The notes: generated from the letters alone by a model not told the origin. A stretch of 64,000 bases of DNA from Candidatus Latescibacterota bacterium (GCA_022827835.1 JAJEIO010000029.1:62001-126000), one strand, 5' to 3'; shown: positions 38,737-48,047, counted from the first letter of the stretch. Numbers and translations: made by a program.

Positions 38737-40236
38737 ATGTTTCGCGCCGTTCTCCTGCTGTTTATGCTGATGCTCTACGCCAACCAGCCAGCCGCCGCCC
38801 TCGAGCGCAGTACCCCCGAGGCTCAGGGTATCTCCAGTCGGGCCATTCTCGGCTTCGTCGATGCGGCCGAGGATTCGATCGATGCCCTGCACAGCTTCAT
38901 GCTGCTGCGCGGAGGGAAAGTGGTGGCCGAGGGTTGGTGGTACCCCTACAACCCCAACAGCCCCCATCGCCTCTACTCGCTGAGCAAGAGCTTCACTTCC
39001 ACAGCGGTAGGTCTGGCGGTCGAGGAAGGGCTGATGAGTCTCGACGACCTAGTCCTCGACCACTTTCCCGAGGAAGCCCCGGCCGAGCCGGACGAAAACC
39101 TTGCGGCCATGCGCGTGCGGGATCTGCTGCGCATGAACACCGGTCATCTGAAGGAGCAGGCCGACGCCTTCTGGTCAACCGAGCGGGACACCTGGGCTGA
39201 GTCCTTTCTCGCCGTGCCGGTGGGCCTCAAGCCTGGGACCCACTTCGTCTATAACACGGGTGCCACCTACATGGCCGGCTTGATGGTTCAGCGGCTGACG
39301 GGCGGGACCCTGATCGACTACCTGACACCGCGACTTTTCGCGCCCCTAGGGATTGAGGGTGCCACTTGGCAGAGCGATGACGAGGGCTACAACGTCGGCG
39401 GCTGGGGGCTGAGAATTCGCACTGAGGATATCGCCCGCTTCGGCCAGTTGCTGCTACAGCGGGGGATGTGGGATGGTCGGCGATTGCTCCCGGAGTGGTG
39501 GGTGGCAGAGGCCACCGCCCTGCAGACCGCGAACGGCAGCGACCCCGACAGCGACTGGGATCAGGGGTACGGCTACCAGTTCTGGCGCTGTCGGCACAAC
39601 GCCTACCGGGGCGACGGTGCCTTCGGCCAGTACTGCATCGTCATGCCCGACCAGGACGCAGTGGTGGCCATCACTGCCGGCGTGAGCGACATGCAGCAGG
39701 TGCTCGATCTGGTCTGGGACCACCTGCTGCCGGCGATGGAGCATGAAGCCCTGCCACCGGCTGATAACGGTCCGCTAGCCAAGCGGTTGAGGGGCCTGTC
39801 CCTCACGCCGCAAGAAGGGTTGTCCTCCTCCGCGCTGGCCGACAAACATTCGGGGCGGAGGTTTCTGTTTGAGCCCAACGAGCGCAACCTGCGAGCGGTT
39901 ACCTTTGATTTCGGCGAGGAGGAAACGCTGATGACCGTCGAGGACGCGTCTGGCGGCGAGCATCCGATCCGCATCGGCCACGGGGCCTGGGCGGAAGGCA
40001 GCACCTCATTCACCAGCGACCATTCCCAACCGATCGCCGCCAGTGGCGCATGGAGCGCGGACGGCATCTACAACGCGCGGCTCTGCTTCTACGAGACGCC
40101 CTTCCGCCCCCTGCTGACTTTCCGCTTTGCCGAAGACCGGCTGCTCTTCAACATGGAGTACAACGTCGGCTTTGGGGAGACGAAGTGGGAAGAGCTGACC
40201 GCCACGGCGCAGATGGACGAGGAAGTTGAGCGCTGA
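38737..40236 (+). CDS. Beta-lactamase/esterase-family serine hydrolase, exported
   Basis: A 499-residue protein of the beta-lactamase/penicillin-binding superfamily. A signal peptide (1-23) is followed by the catalytic SxxK in LYSLSKSFTS, the YNTGATY region (second motif) and a GYQFWR segment; a C-terminal beta domain of about 120 residues follows. Such proteins hydrolyse esters or peptides; few are true beta-lactamases. ATG 38737 is chosen; the upstream ATG at 38683 would add an unlikely N-terminus. It is followed by a hairpin and a Gfo/Idh gene. Confidence 0.87.
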   Translation: MFRAVLLLFMLMLYANQPAAALERSTPEAQGISSRAILGFVDAAEDSIDALHSFMLLRGGKVVAEGWWYPYNPNSPHRLYSLSKSFTSTAVGLAVEEGLMSLDDLVLDHFPEEAPAEPDENLAAMRVRDLLRMNTGHLKEQADAFWSTERDTWAESFLAVPVGLKPGTHFVYNTGATYMAGLMVQRLTGGTLIDYLTPRLFAPLGIEGATWQSDDEGYNVGGWGLRIRTEDIARFGQLLLQRGMWDGRRLLPEWWVAEATALQTANGSDPDSDWDQGYGYQFWRCRHNAYRGDGAFGQYCIVMPDQDAVVAITAGVSDMQQVLDLVWDHLLPAMEHEALPPADNGPLAKRLRGLSLTPQEGLSSSALADKHSGRRFLFEPNERNLRAVTFDFGEEETLMTVEDASGGEHPIRIGHGAWAEGSTSFTSDHSQPIAASGAWSADGIYNARLCFYETPFRPLLTFRFAEDRLLFNMEYNVGFGETKWEELTATAQMDEEVER

Positions 40237-40246
40237 ACCACGAGAC

Positions 40247-40270
40247 GGCGAGACGGGCCTCCGTCTCGCC
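40247..40270 (+). other. Perfect hairpin between serine hydrolase and Gfo/Idh genes
   Basis: GGCGAGACGG (40247-40256), a 4-base loop and CCGTCTCGCC (40261-40270) form a 10-bp perfect stem. No T-run follows, so it is not a normal intrinsic terminator. It could stabilise the upstream message or adjust expression of the downstream gene, whose ATG is 18 bases away. Confidence 0.5.
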
Positions 40271-40287
40271 GGGACAAGGATTTCACC

Positions 40288-41283
40288 ATGAGATTTGGCA
40301 TCATTGGCTGCGGCTCCATAGCCGAGAATTCGTTCGGGCCGAGCCTGTTGGCTTCGGAACGGACCGAGCTCGTCGCCGTCTGCCGTCGCGATCTTGAAGC
40401 AGCTAGGGCATTCGCGGCGCGATTTAATGGCCCGCGCGCGTATAGCTCGGCGGCGGAGCTAGTGCGCGACGACCGAGTGGAGGCGGTCATCGTATCGACG
40501 CCGACCGATACCCATTGCGACTACACCTGCTTGGCGGCGGAGCACGGGAAGCACGTACTGTGCGAGAAGCCGATGGCGAGAAACGCCGCCGAGTGTCGCG
40601 AGATGATCGCTGCGTGCCGGGCTCACGGCGTGACCCTAGCGGTCGCCTACCGTCGGCGCACCTGTCCGCAAGTGGTCGCGGCCAAGCGGTTGATCGCTGC
40701 GGGCCGCATCGGCCGGGTTGTTTTCGCGCGCACCCATTACAGCGGGCGCTGGGATCCGCAAGCGGGGGATTGGCGGATCGAACCGGACATCGGCGGTGCC
40801 CTGATGGAAATGGCGTCTCATCGCATCGAAGTGCTGTTGAACTTCGGCGGTCGGCCGCAGTTGGTGAGCGCCGTGGTTGACGCGGTTGACCACGACTGGC
40901 CCGTCGATGACACCGACGCCCTGATAGTGCGCTTCGAGGGTGGCGGGATCGGCATGCACTCGACTATTCTGACCTCGCCACCGCGTCGCGATTTTGCCCA
41001 GATCGACGGCGATGGCGGCAGGATATTGATCGACCCGCTGGAGTTGACGGCGGATCACCTGACTCTGGAGCTGCCCGATGGAACTGAGCGGATTGAGGTG
41101 GAGCCGCTGCAGGAGAAGCTGTTCGATCTGCCGATGATCGAGGATTTTGCTGCCGCTGCGGAGCGCGGTGAAAAACCGGTCTGTGATGCGGAGAGTGGCT
41201 ACTGGGTGCAGGCGGTCTCCGATGCCGCCCGCACCTCATCGAGTTCCGGTGTCGCGGTCGCGGTCGAACCGCTGGGTTTTTGA
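40288..41283 (+). CDS. Gfo/Idh/MocA-family oxidoreductase
   Basis: A 331-residue dehydrogenase. The Rossmann fold starts with FGIIGCGSIAENSFGPSL; the catalytic lysine is in LCEKPMARN; the C-terminal domain has DIGGALMEMASHRIEVL with a likely catalytic histidine. This is a typical sugar or inositol dehydrogenase-like enzyme, distinct in sequence from the one at 31954-33111. It is convergent with a PhyH gene 9 bases downstream. Confidence 0.9.
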   Translation: MRFGIIGCGSIAENSFGPSLLASERTELVAVCRRDLEAARAFAARFNGPRAYSSAAELVRDDRVEAVIVSTPTDTHCDYTCLAAEHGKHVLCEKPMARNAAECREMIAACRAHGVTLAVAYRRRTCPQVVAAKRLIAAGRIGRVVFARTHYSGRWDPQAGDWRIEPDIGGALMEMASHRIEVLLNFGGRPQLVSAVVDAVDHDWPVDDTDALIVRFEGGGIGMHSTILTSPPRRDFAQIDGDGGRILIDPLELTADHLTLELPDGTERIEVEPLQEKLFDLPMIEDFAAAAERGEKPVCDAESGYWVQAVSDAARTSSSSGVAVAVEPLGF

Positions 41284-41292
41284 GGGTGGTCG

Positions 41293-42396
41293 CTACCCAT
41301 TGATGGCGCGGACTTCGTCGGACCAATCTCGCCAGATGTCGCCGTTGGTGTTGTCCACTACGAGTGGGTCGGGAAGGGATGCTGGCGTTTTGAGGAAGCC
41401 GTAGATGGTCGCTTGGCGGATGACGTCGGTGGATTGATTCTGCCCGGCCATGTGCAAAATTTTGGTGTGCCACAAGACCACGGTGCCAGCGGGGCCGTGG
41501 CAATCGAAGGGCTGGGTGTCGACTTTGATGCGCTGGATGACGGGGTCGTTGTAGCCGCCGGACTTGCGATCTGCTAGGTGTTTGTCCGTGTGCTTTTCGC
41601 CTTCGAGGAAGGCATCCCACTGATCGCGCCAGATCCGGCTGTGGCTGCCCGGCCACACGGTGAAGCCGCCGGAGTTGGGCGGTAGGTCGTCGATGTAAGC
41701 CGACATTTGCAGCCGCCAGCGGCCGTAGCAGGCACCGTCGGAGTGGGCACCGCGATATTCCGGCCCGGGAGACGGGCTGTTGGGCAGGGTGCAATACAAG
41801 CCGCGCGTCCCTTGGCCGTTGAGCCACACCGGGCCGGTCTTGGGCAGGCGCAGTGCTTCCTCGGTGGTGAAGGATCCCTTCTCCGGCCACTTCTCGATCT
41901 CTTTCCCCAAATGGGTGGATAGCCCTCCCACAGCGTCGTCGCACATGAAGCACGGGCCCGTTGTGATGCCGGCGTCATCCTCTCCAGCGGGCCATACCAC
42001 TGTGCCCTCGCCAAGCAATTGTTCAGCGACTTGCCACAAAGCCCGGGGAGCCAAGTCGAGCATGAATTGTTCAGCGCCGTTGCGGACGTAGAAGCGGTGG
42101 TCGCTGCCGGCGAAATAGGGATCACCGCCGACCTCGGGCCGCTGCGCTTTTAGCTCGGTGCTTTCTTCCTCGGTGAGCGGCCCCCAAGTGGAGGGGTCGT
42201 CCCGCTTCATGCGGGGCAGGTGGGTTGCAATCGCGTCCCACATTGCGTCTCTGGCACGGCGGCAGAGTTCGGGATCGAGCACGGCGGGGAGCACGAGGAA
42301 GCCGTCGCGCTTGAACTGGGCTATCTGGCTCGCCGTCAGGAGCGGGACTTGCTTCACGCTGGGGGCATTCGGAGTGGATTGCATATTAGGATTCAT
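41293..42396 (-). CDS. Phytanoyl-CoA dioxygenase (PhyH) family enzyme
   Basis: A 367-residue member, longer than the others. The HxD pair is in GAHSDGACYGRW and the distal histidine is near LWHTKILHMAGQ; SGGFTVWPGSHSRIW is the family loop. It belongs to the PhyH subgroup with a long insertion between helices. It overlaps nothing; a 9-bp inverted repeat lies 41 bases upstream of the start. The substrate is unknown. Confidence 0.87.
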   Translation of the reverse strand: MNPNMQSTPNAPSVKQVPLLTASQIAQFKRDGFLVLPAVLDPELCRRARDAMWDAIATHLPRMKRDDPSTWGPLTEEESTELKAQRPEVGGDPYFAGSDHRFYVRNGAEQFMLDLAPRALWQVAEQLLGEGTVVWPAGEDDAGITTGPCFMCDDAVGGLSTHLGKEIEKWPEKGSFTTEEALRLPKTGPVWLNGQGTRGLYCTLPNSPSPGPEYRGAHSDGACYGRWRLQMSAYIDDLPPNSGGFTVWPGSHSRIWRDQWDAFLEGEKHTDKHLADRKSGGYNDPVIQRIKVDTQPFDCHGPAGTVVLWHTKILHMAGQNQSTDVIRQATIYGFLKTPASLPDPLVVDNTNGDIWRDWSDEVRAING

Positions 42397-42436
42397 AATG
42401 TCCTCTTGTTTTCAGGTGCGAAAATAAGGATAGCTC

Positions 42437-42468
42437 TTATTAGCGTTAATACTGGAATGCGCTAATAA
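42437..42468. promoter_or_regulatory. Inverted repeat between Fic and PhyH genes
   Basis: TTATTAGCG (42437-42445) and CGCTAATAA (42460-42468) are perfect inverted repeats with a 14-base spacer, in an AT-rich gap. They could be an operator for the PhyH gene or a terminator of the Fic gene; no T-run is seen on either side. Confidence 0.4.
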
Positions 42469-42545
42469 CACAACTCGACTGTGATGTCGCAAATACTCAT
42501 GTCCGCTCCGAATTGTCCACACACTCAATCACCACCAGCGTCGGC

Positions 42546-43706
42546 TTATGGTAATTCGGTTCCTTCTCCGAGAATGGCAAGATATTGATCGTAGCCGAAA
42601 AGCCGGTTCCGCTTCTTGCCCGTCAGTTCGCGCACCACTCCGATCTGTTCGAGTATCTGTATTCCGGCAGTAACGGCGGGGAACGAGAGTTCCGTGCGCT
42701 TGGCAAGTTCTTGGAGCGACGCAATCGGGTGCTCCTGCAAAGCCTGATGGACGCGCAGCGCCGACCCTGCCGCGCGCCCCGTCTGTTGTATCTTTGCTTG
42801 GTCTTCCTGAAACAGGGAGAGCAACCGCTGTGCAGTCGAGACGGCTCCCTCCGCGGTCTGCGTCACGCCGTCGAGAAAGAACGCAAGCCACGCTTCCCAG
42901 TCGCCGTTTTTCCGCACATCATTGAGGAGTTCGTAATAGCTCTCTCGGTGTTGTTTGAAGTAGAGGCTCAAATACAGCAGCGGCTCGCGCAGCACACCGT
43001 CGTGACATAACAGGAACGTGATCAGCAGGCGGCCGACCCGTCCGTTCCCGTCGAGAAAGGGATGGATAGTCTCGAATTGGACATGGGCGAGTCCCGCCCG
43101 CAGGAGCGCGGGCAATCCGCAAGCGTCTGTATGGAGAAATCGCTCCAAATCCGACATGCTCTCTGCAACGGCGTGGGCTGGCGCGGGCACAAAGCGCGCC
43201 GTTCCGGGCCGACTGCCGCCAATCCAGTTTTGTGAGCGCCGGAATTCACCTGGGGTTTTGTCGCTGCCGCGGCCCCGTGCGAGCAATTCGGCATGGATCT
43301 CGCGGATGAGGCGATTGCAGAGCGGGAACCTCTCGCGTATCCGGCGCAATCCATGTTCCAGTGCTGCTACATAATTTGAGACCTCGACGACATCGTCGAG
43401 GGGGGTACCTGGCACCTCCTCTAGTTCGAACAACAGAAGATCCGACAGTGAGGACTGGGTGCCCTCGATCTGAGAGGATAGAACAGCCTCCTTGCGGACA
43501 TAGGTGTAGAGGAAAAGATGAGCGTCGGGCAGCAATACGGAGAGACTGTCCAACCGGCCTAGCGCCAGTAACGCTTTCTCTAGGGGGCCCTGTAGAGCTA
43601 CCAGATCCAGAGCAGGCATGGGCGGAAGCGGCGCAGGCACAAAAGCTCTCACCGTCTCATCGCCAACGATTGTAGTTTCGTATCGGCCGGTTTCACCGCG
43701 TTTCAC
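42546..43706 (-). CDS. Fic-domain protein with C-terminal winged helix
   Basis: A 386-residue Fic protein. The catalytic motif HPFLDGNGRVGRLLITFLL (HPFx[D/E]GNGRxxR) is complete, so AMP-transfer activity is plausible. The N-terminal region (about 20-80) contains SSQIEGTQSSLSDLL, the inhibitory-helix motif that keeps Fic enzymes inactive ([S/T]xxxE[G/N]). The C-terminal 70 residues are a winged HTH (LAKRTELSFPAVTAGIQILE). It can therefore bind DNA and regulate itself. An inverted-repeat region lies just upstream. Confidence 0.92.
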   Translation of the reverse strand: MKRGETGRYETTIVGDETVRAFVPAPLPPMPALDLVALQGPLEKALLALGRLDSLSVLLPDAHLFLYTYVRKEAVLSSQIEGTQSSLSDLLLFELEEVPGTPLDDVVEVSNYVAALEHGLRRIRERFPLCNRLIREIHAELLARGRGSDKTPGEFRRSQNWIGGSRPGTARFVPAPAHAVAESMSDLERFLHTDACGLPALLRAGLAHVQFETIHPFLDGNGRVGRLLITFLLCHDGVLREPLLYLSLYFKQHRESYYELLNDVRKNGDWEAWLAFFLDGVTQTAEGAVSTAQRLLSLFQEDQAKIQQTGRAAGSALRVHQALQEHPIASLQELAKRTELSFPAVTAGIQILEQIGVVRELTGKKRNRLFGYDQYLAILGEGTELP

Positions 43707-43716
43707 GGAGAGATTT

Positions 43717-43781
43717 CCTTATTAAGCATAAAGTAATAAGCCATATCGTTATTATTATTTAGAGCTAAAGTATTAATAAGG
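43717..43781. promoter_or_regulatory. Inverted-repeat region upstream of the Fic gene
   Basis: CCTTATTAA (43717-43725) and TTAATAAGG (43773-43781) are inverted around an AT-rich interior that also contains two TAAAGTA-type direct repeats. It is placed just before the Fic start, so it is a natural operator for the protein's own winged helix. Confidence 0.45.
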
Positions 43782-43846
43782 ACTGTCGAATGCAAGAAAT
43801 GAGCGTCAGCAACGGTGCAGGCCATCCATGCTCCCTCAGCTAGCGC

Positions 43847-44860
43847 TCAAACGCCACCAGCGTCGGTGAGCAGGCGGATGACAGCCGCGAGTCGATCCTT
43901 GTCTTTGACCTTGGAGCGCAACGCAGTCGCCAGCGGCGTTGCGCCCTTGTCGTCTTTGGCGTTTACCTCGGCTCCACGGTCGAGTAGCAAGGTGACGATT
44001 TGGTCTAATCCCGCTTTGGCGGCGCAGTGCAATGCCGTCTGTCCCTTGTAGTTCCTGACGTTGACGTCGGCTCCGGCGTCGAGTAGGGCGCGCACGCGCT
44101 GGACACTGCCGCCGCGATCTCCGCGCGACTGGAAGACAAGGGGCGGCCAGCCGCCCTCGGCGTGGTCCACATCCACAGCGACACCGCGAGCGGTCAGCAA
44201 TTCGATGATCTCGGGATTGACGATGCCGGAACGAGGGGCCTCGGCGTGAGTGGGGTCGGCTCCAGCGTCAAGCAAAGCTCTGAGGATGTCGGCGCGATCC
44301 CGCCACACGGCAAAGCGAATCAGCCCGCCACTGTACGGCCGCGGATCGGCTCCCCGCGTCAACAGCATCGCGACGATGTCGAGGTGCCCGGCGCTGACGG
44401 CGTAGTGCAAGACTGTCATGCGCTGACTGGAATCGTGCTGAGCTTTCTCGGCAGTTGCCAGTTCCGGTTCTCGGTCGAGGTAGTCGGCGACTGCATCGCT
44501 TTCGCCGAGGAAGGCAGCGGTGTAGATATCGGTCGCTGCACCGCGTGTTAGCAGGTGGTCGGCGACTGCGTGGTGGCGCTTGTAGTGCGCGGCGCAGTAG
44601 GGGGAGATTTCGACTAGTAGCGGCGTGAAGTGACAGCCGCAGGCGTGGATGTCAGCGCCTTGATCGAGCAGGTAATCGACCATGGCGAGCCGCCCCCGGT
44701 ACGCAGCTTCCCACAACATGGTGCGGCCGTGCGAACCGATGCGGGTGATCCACGCTGGCTTCTGGGACAATACGGCCTGGACCGTTGGGAGGTCGCCACG
44801 TCCGGCGGCAGCGACCGCAATCTTGAGAAAATCACTGATTTTTCCCGGCAGAATGGACAT
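43847..44860 (-). CDS. Ankyrin-repeat protein
   Basis: A 337-residue protein made of about eight ankyrin repeats. Repeat features include GRTMLWEAAYRGRLAMVDYL, LLDQGADIHACG, TVLHYAVSAGHLDIVAMLL, LLDAGADPTHAE and KGQTALHCAAKAGLDQIVTL. There is no signal peptide or other domain. Ankyrin repeats bind other proteins; in bacteria living with hosts they are sometimes exported effectors, but nothing here shows secretion. It stands alone between Fic and a propeller gene. Confidence 0.9.
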   Translation of the reverse strand: MSILPGKISDFLKIAVAAAGRGDLPTVQAVLSQKPAWITRIGSHGRTMLWEAAYRGRLAMVDYLLDQGADIHACGCHFTPLLVEISPYCAAHYKRHHAVADHLLTRGAATDIYTAAFLGESDAVADYLDREPELATAEKAQHDSSQRMTVLHYAVSAGHLDIVAMLLTRGADPRPYSGGLIRFAVWRDRADILRALLDAGADPTHAEAPRSGIVNPEIIELLTARGVAVDVDHAEGGWPPLVFQSRGDRGGSVQRVRALLDAGADVNVRNYKGQTALHCAAKAGLDQIVTLLLDRGAEVNAKDDKGATPLATALRSKVKDKDRLAAVIRLLTDAGGV

Positions 44861-44932
44861 GGTTGTCTGAGCTTATGGGCTATAGTAGTTCCAAGTCGAT
44901 GGGATTAACAGCGTCAGAAGAAGTTGCAACGC

Positions 44933-45862
44933 TCAGACCCCGTTCGATTGAGAGCAGGCCACGGCAACAATATCAGCGGGCGCGCGCCAAAACGCAGACC
45001 AACTCTCGCCTCTATCCTCACTGCGGTAGAGCTGATCCTCGACAGCGGCCCAAGCAATCCCCTCGGCGTCAAAGGCGATGTGGAAGGTGTCGATATTGCC
45101 CTTGGCTTCGGGGAAGCCAGCAAGCGCTTGGGTCCAAGTGCGGCCCGCGTCGTGCGAAAAGTAGAGCTTGCCCTGCACATCTCTGCCATGCCCCGGTCCT
45201 TTGCTGACGCTGGCCAGTAGGCAGTCGGGATCGCGCGGGTGGACGGTCACGGCGCGGCCATAGCGGCTTGCCAACCCATCCTTCCGATGCTCCCAAGAAC
45301 CGCCGTAGTCGTCGCTGACAAAGACCGCGTCTGCGGTGTTGGCGTACAGGCGTCCCTCCATAGGGGCGGTAGCTACCTGATGCACATCGGCGTGCAAGTC
45401 CGGGGTCACCGGCTCCCAAGTAGCGCCTCGGTCGGGCGAGCGCATGATGCTGCCGACGTGGATGTCGGCAAAAACCCAGTCGCCACTGTGCGCCAAGCTG
45501 CGCACGGCCGGTGGCCCGCCCCAAGGCGTGTACCAGCTCTGGCGGCATTCTAAAGCGTCAAAGGATTCCATCCGTCGCGCTGGTTCGTCGCTGTCGAGAC
45601 GGTACACGTGGGGCGGCTCGGTGCCCAGCAGTACTTGCAGCGGCTCTTCGGATAGTAGGGCGATGCACTCCACCGGATCGCCGATGCCGGTGGCCTGCGG
45701 TTGGGCTTGGCCATCGGCCAAGACGACTACTTGGCCGTCGGTTAGGCCAATGGCGGAACAACGGACGCCCTCGTCTAGGCAGCGGATGCCGTCGATGGCT
45801 AAGCGTTGCGTGGGCGTGCCATTCTCCAAAGTGAAGAGCTGATTGCTGGTGGCTATGAGCAT
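44933..45862 (-). CDS. BNR/sialidase-like beta-propeller protein
   Basis: A 309-residue propeller with several Asp-box (BNR) repeats (SPDRGATWEPVTPD, DDYGGSWEHRKDG, HDAGRTWTQALAG, SEDRGESWSAF). No signal peptide, so it is probably cytoplasmic. Such proteins are usually annotated as exo-alpha-sialidase or photosynthesis assembly-like, but most have no known activity. The start at 45862 has AGGAGG just upstream; the longer frame reads into the gap. Downstream of a stem-loop that likely ends the preceding gene. Confidence 0.82.
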   Translation of the reverse strand: MLIATSNQLFTLENGTPTQRLAIDGIRCLDEGVRCSAIGLTDGQVVVLADGQAQPQATGIGDPVECIALLSEEPLQVLLGTEPPHVYRLDSDEPARRMESFDALECRQSWYTPWGGPPAVRSLAHSGDWVFADIHVGSIMRSPDRGATWEPVTPDLHADVHQVATAPMEGRLYANTADAVFVSDDYGGSWEHRKDGLASRYGRAVTVHPRDPDCLLASVSKGPGHGRDVQGKLYFSHDAGRTWTQALAGFPEAKGNIDTFHIAFDAEGIAWAAVEDQLYRSEDRGESWSAFWRAPADIVAVACSQSNGV

Positions 45863-45895
45863 GATCGTCCTCCTGACGTTGGTTTTACAAAAGCC

Positions 45896-45942
45896 AAACC
45901 CGCCGACGCATGGCATGGCGCGCATAGTGCCGGCGGGTTTTT
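45896..45942. terminator. Stem-loop terminator candidate between two minus-strand genes
   Basis: AACCCGCCG (45897-45905) pairs with CGGCGGGTT (45931-45939), with T's on the plus side and TTTGGCTTTT on the minus side. It lies between the TIM-barrel gene (ends 46061) and the propeller gene (starts 45862), so it could terminate the former. Confidence 0.5.
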
Positions 45943-46060
45943 GTGGCAGCCTGTTAAGCCGTATGAAAGCGATAGCTTCTAACCCTGTCAAGGCCGCATT
46001 GTGCACTTTTCGACGATTTGGGCCTTACACAAATGCGGGCCAATGATTTGACGCACCTTC

Positions 46061-47350
46061 TCAGCGCTTGAAGTCGTACTCCATCAGTTCGGCAGTGCCC
46101 TGCCATACGATACCATTGTGCCCCAGCCGACGTGCTTCGCTGACGATGCGGTCGATTGCCTCTGGTGGCCAACCCTCTCCGTGGATAATCGGATAGGAAG
46201 GCATGTCTGCCGGTAGGTACAGTTTTGCCTTCACCAGATCCCGCAAAACCAAGTCGGCCGTGGGGATCCTGTAGGCCAGCGTCGCCGGTTCGTCAGCGCC
46301 GTATGCGGCAATGGTCTCTGGCAACCCCATGCCGTCGTACCCCGTAAAGCGATAGACGAGTTGCAGGGCATCCTCTTCCCGCAGGTTGGGAATTTCCTCT
46401 TGCAGAAAGCGGGCCCACTCGATGAACGTGTTGCAGACAAAGGCGGAGATGTGGGACACCAGCGGGCTGGCAAAATCGGCCATCTCACCCCAGCGCCGGT
46501 AATCGTGGCCCGCTGTCAGTGCCATGGAGGCAGGGTAGGTGTCGGTGCCAAATGCCTTGTTGGGGGCTGCCGCGTGCACTGCCGCCCGAAAGCGCGCCAG
46601 ATTGCGGACGATCAGGTCACAGCGGAAGCGGACCCAGTCGAGTACTCCCGAACCTAGGCCGAGCGCGTGGACCACATCGAAGAAACCAATACCGAGACGG
46701 ACTACTTCGCCGAGGCGGGCACCGTCGAGCTGGCGCAGGCCCTCCCGGGCGCGCTGCAAGTCCTCGACCATCGCTTCCATGTCGTAACCGAGCTCTTGGG
46801 CGGCGGCGGTGCAAGAAGAACAGGTGCAGCCAAAAAGCCCTAGGGGAAAACTGCCCATTGGATAGCGGAAGTGGGTGATGTCGAGCGCGTCGAGATCGTA
46901 CTGAGTCGCCCAGTACACGCACACGGCCTCGATCCAGTCTTGCACATCCTGCCGCGAAGGACAGAACATGAGCCGGCGAATCGTCCAAGCCCCTCCGTAC
47001 GTCCACACATTCAGGCCGGCCTCCTTTAGTTGTCCCACAGCCCTTCTGAACGCTTCGTCGTCGCCTTGGGCCGCAACGCCGGGACCGCATAGGGCCTGGG
47101 CCTGCTGGTATTCCCTCGGATCTACGGGCCGACCATCGAAATGCCGTATGACGAGTTTGCTCAGTTCCGCTTCTGTCGGGGTACGTCCCCCATAGGGACT
47201 GAGGGCGAGCACCTCTTCTGATAGCTGGCCTGTAAAGGAGAGAACCACTGTATTTAGGCCGATCTCATCGCGCAGCCGCTCGACATAATCGGGGTATTTG
47301 AGGACCTCACCCGTAGTCAGATAAATTCCCGTGAGCCAATCATTGGTCAT
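46061..47350 (-). CDS. Putative TIM-barrel glycoside-hydrolase-like protein
   Basis: A 429-residue protein I do not assign to a named family. Its shape suggests a TIM barrel: WLTGIYLTTGEVLKYPDYVE, IGLNTVVLSF, LKEAGLNVWTYGGAW, LDALDITHFRYP and FGTDTYPASMALTAGHDYRR. It has a CxCSSC cluster at about residues 181-186. It reads like the glycoside-hydrolase-like proteins that act on polysaccharide in these phyla. No signal peptide. The catalytic residues are not identified. Confidence 0.5.
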   Translation of the reverse strand: MTNDWLTGIYLTTGEVLKYPDYVERLRDEIGLNTVVLSFTGQLSEEVLALSPYGGRTPTEAELSKLVIRHFDGRPVDPREYQQAQALCGPGVAAQGDDEAFRRAVGQLKEAGLNVWTYGGAWTIRRLMFCPSRQDVQDWIEAVCVYWATQYDLDALDITHFRYPMGSFPLGLFGCTCSSCTAAAQELGYDMEAMVEDLQRAREGLRQLDGARLGEVVRLGIGFFDVVHALGLGSGVLDWVRFRCDLIVRNLARFRAAVHAAAPNKAFGTDTYPASMALTAGHDYRRWGEMADFASPLVSHISAFVCNTFIEWARFLQEEIPNLREEDALQLVYRFTGYDGMGLPETIAAYGADEPATLAYRIPTADLVLRDLVKAKLYLPADMPSYPIIHGEGWPPEAIDRIVSEARRLGHNGIVWQGTAELMEYDFKR

Positions 47351-47474
47351 TTGTTTTCTTTCTTTTGGGAGTTGTAGCGAATTTTGCGGAGAATGGAGTG
47401 ACCGCTTATTTAAGATGGCATAAATCTTTTGTGTTGCTAAAATCGATTATGGACGAAAAGAGTCTGGAGGAAAA

Positions 47475-48047
47475 ATGGTTCTCAGTGACCGCGTAATCAA
47501 GACGCTACTAACAGAAGGCAAAATCGTCGTCGAGCCGTTGGGGGAGGGATGCATTCAGCCGGCCAGCGTTGATGTTCATCTCGACAAGCACATTCTCGTG
47601 TTCCGCAACTCGCGCCGCCCATTCATCGACGTGCGCGAGGACTTGAGCGACCTGACGGAAATGGAGGAGATTGGCGAGCAGCCGTTTATGTTGCATCCGG
47701 GCGAGTTCGTGCTGGGCAGTACCCTTGAGACGATAGAACTGCCGGACGATCTGGTGGCGCGGCTGGAGGGCAAGAGTTCGCTGGGGCGCATTGGGCTGCT
47801 GATTCACTCGACTGCGGGGTATGTGGATCCCGGCTGGAAGGGCCATCTGACGTTGGAACTGAGCAATGTGGCGAACCTGCCCATCACGCTGTATCAGGGC
47901 ATGAAGATCGGGCAGCTCTCGTTCCACCAGCTAGCGACGCCAGCGGACAGCCCCTATGGTTCGCCAGGGCTGGGTAGCAAATATCAGGGGCAGACTGTGC
48001 CCACGGCCAGCCGCGCGTACCGGGATTTTGAGGACGGCAAAGGTTAG
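47475..48047 (+). CDS. dcd: dCTP deaminase
   Basis: A 190-residue enzyme that deaminates dCTP to dUTP, feeding dTMP synthesis. LEGKSSLGRIGLLIHSTAGY and VDPGWKGHLTLELSNVANLP contain the catalytic glutamate (in LTLEL) and nucleotide-binding residues; the C-terminal YQGQTVPTASRAYRDF segment closes the trimer's active site. GGAGG lies just before the ATG. Length is normal. A small GNAT-like remnant follows. Confidence 0.95.
   Translation: MVLSDRVIKTLLTEGKIVVEPLGEGCIQPASVDVHLDKHILVFRNSRRPFIDVREDLSDLTEMEEIGEQPFMLHPGEFVLGSTLETIELPDDLVARLEGKSSLGRIGLLIHSTAGYVDPGWKGHLTLELSNVANLPITLYQGMKIGQLSFHQLATPADSPYGSPGLGSKYQGQTVPTASRAYRDFEDGKG

Noticed and set aside
45896-45942. A small RNA gene at the stem-loop between propeller and TIM-barrel genes
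   Set aside because: Only one stem with T-runs on both sides is seen; a terminator explains it.
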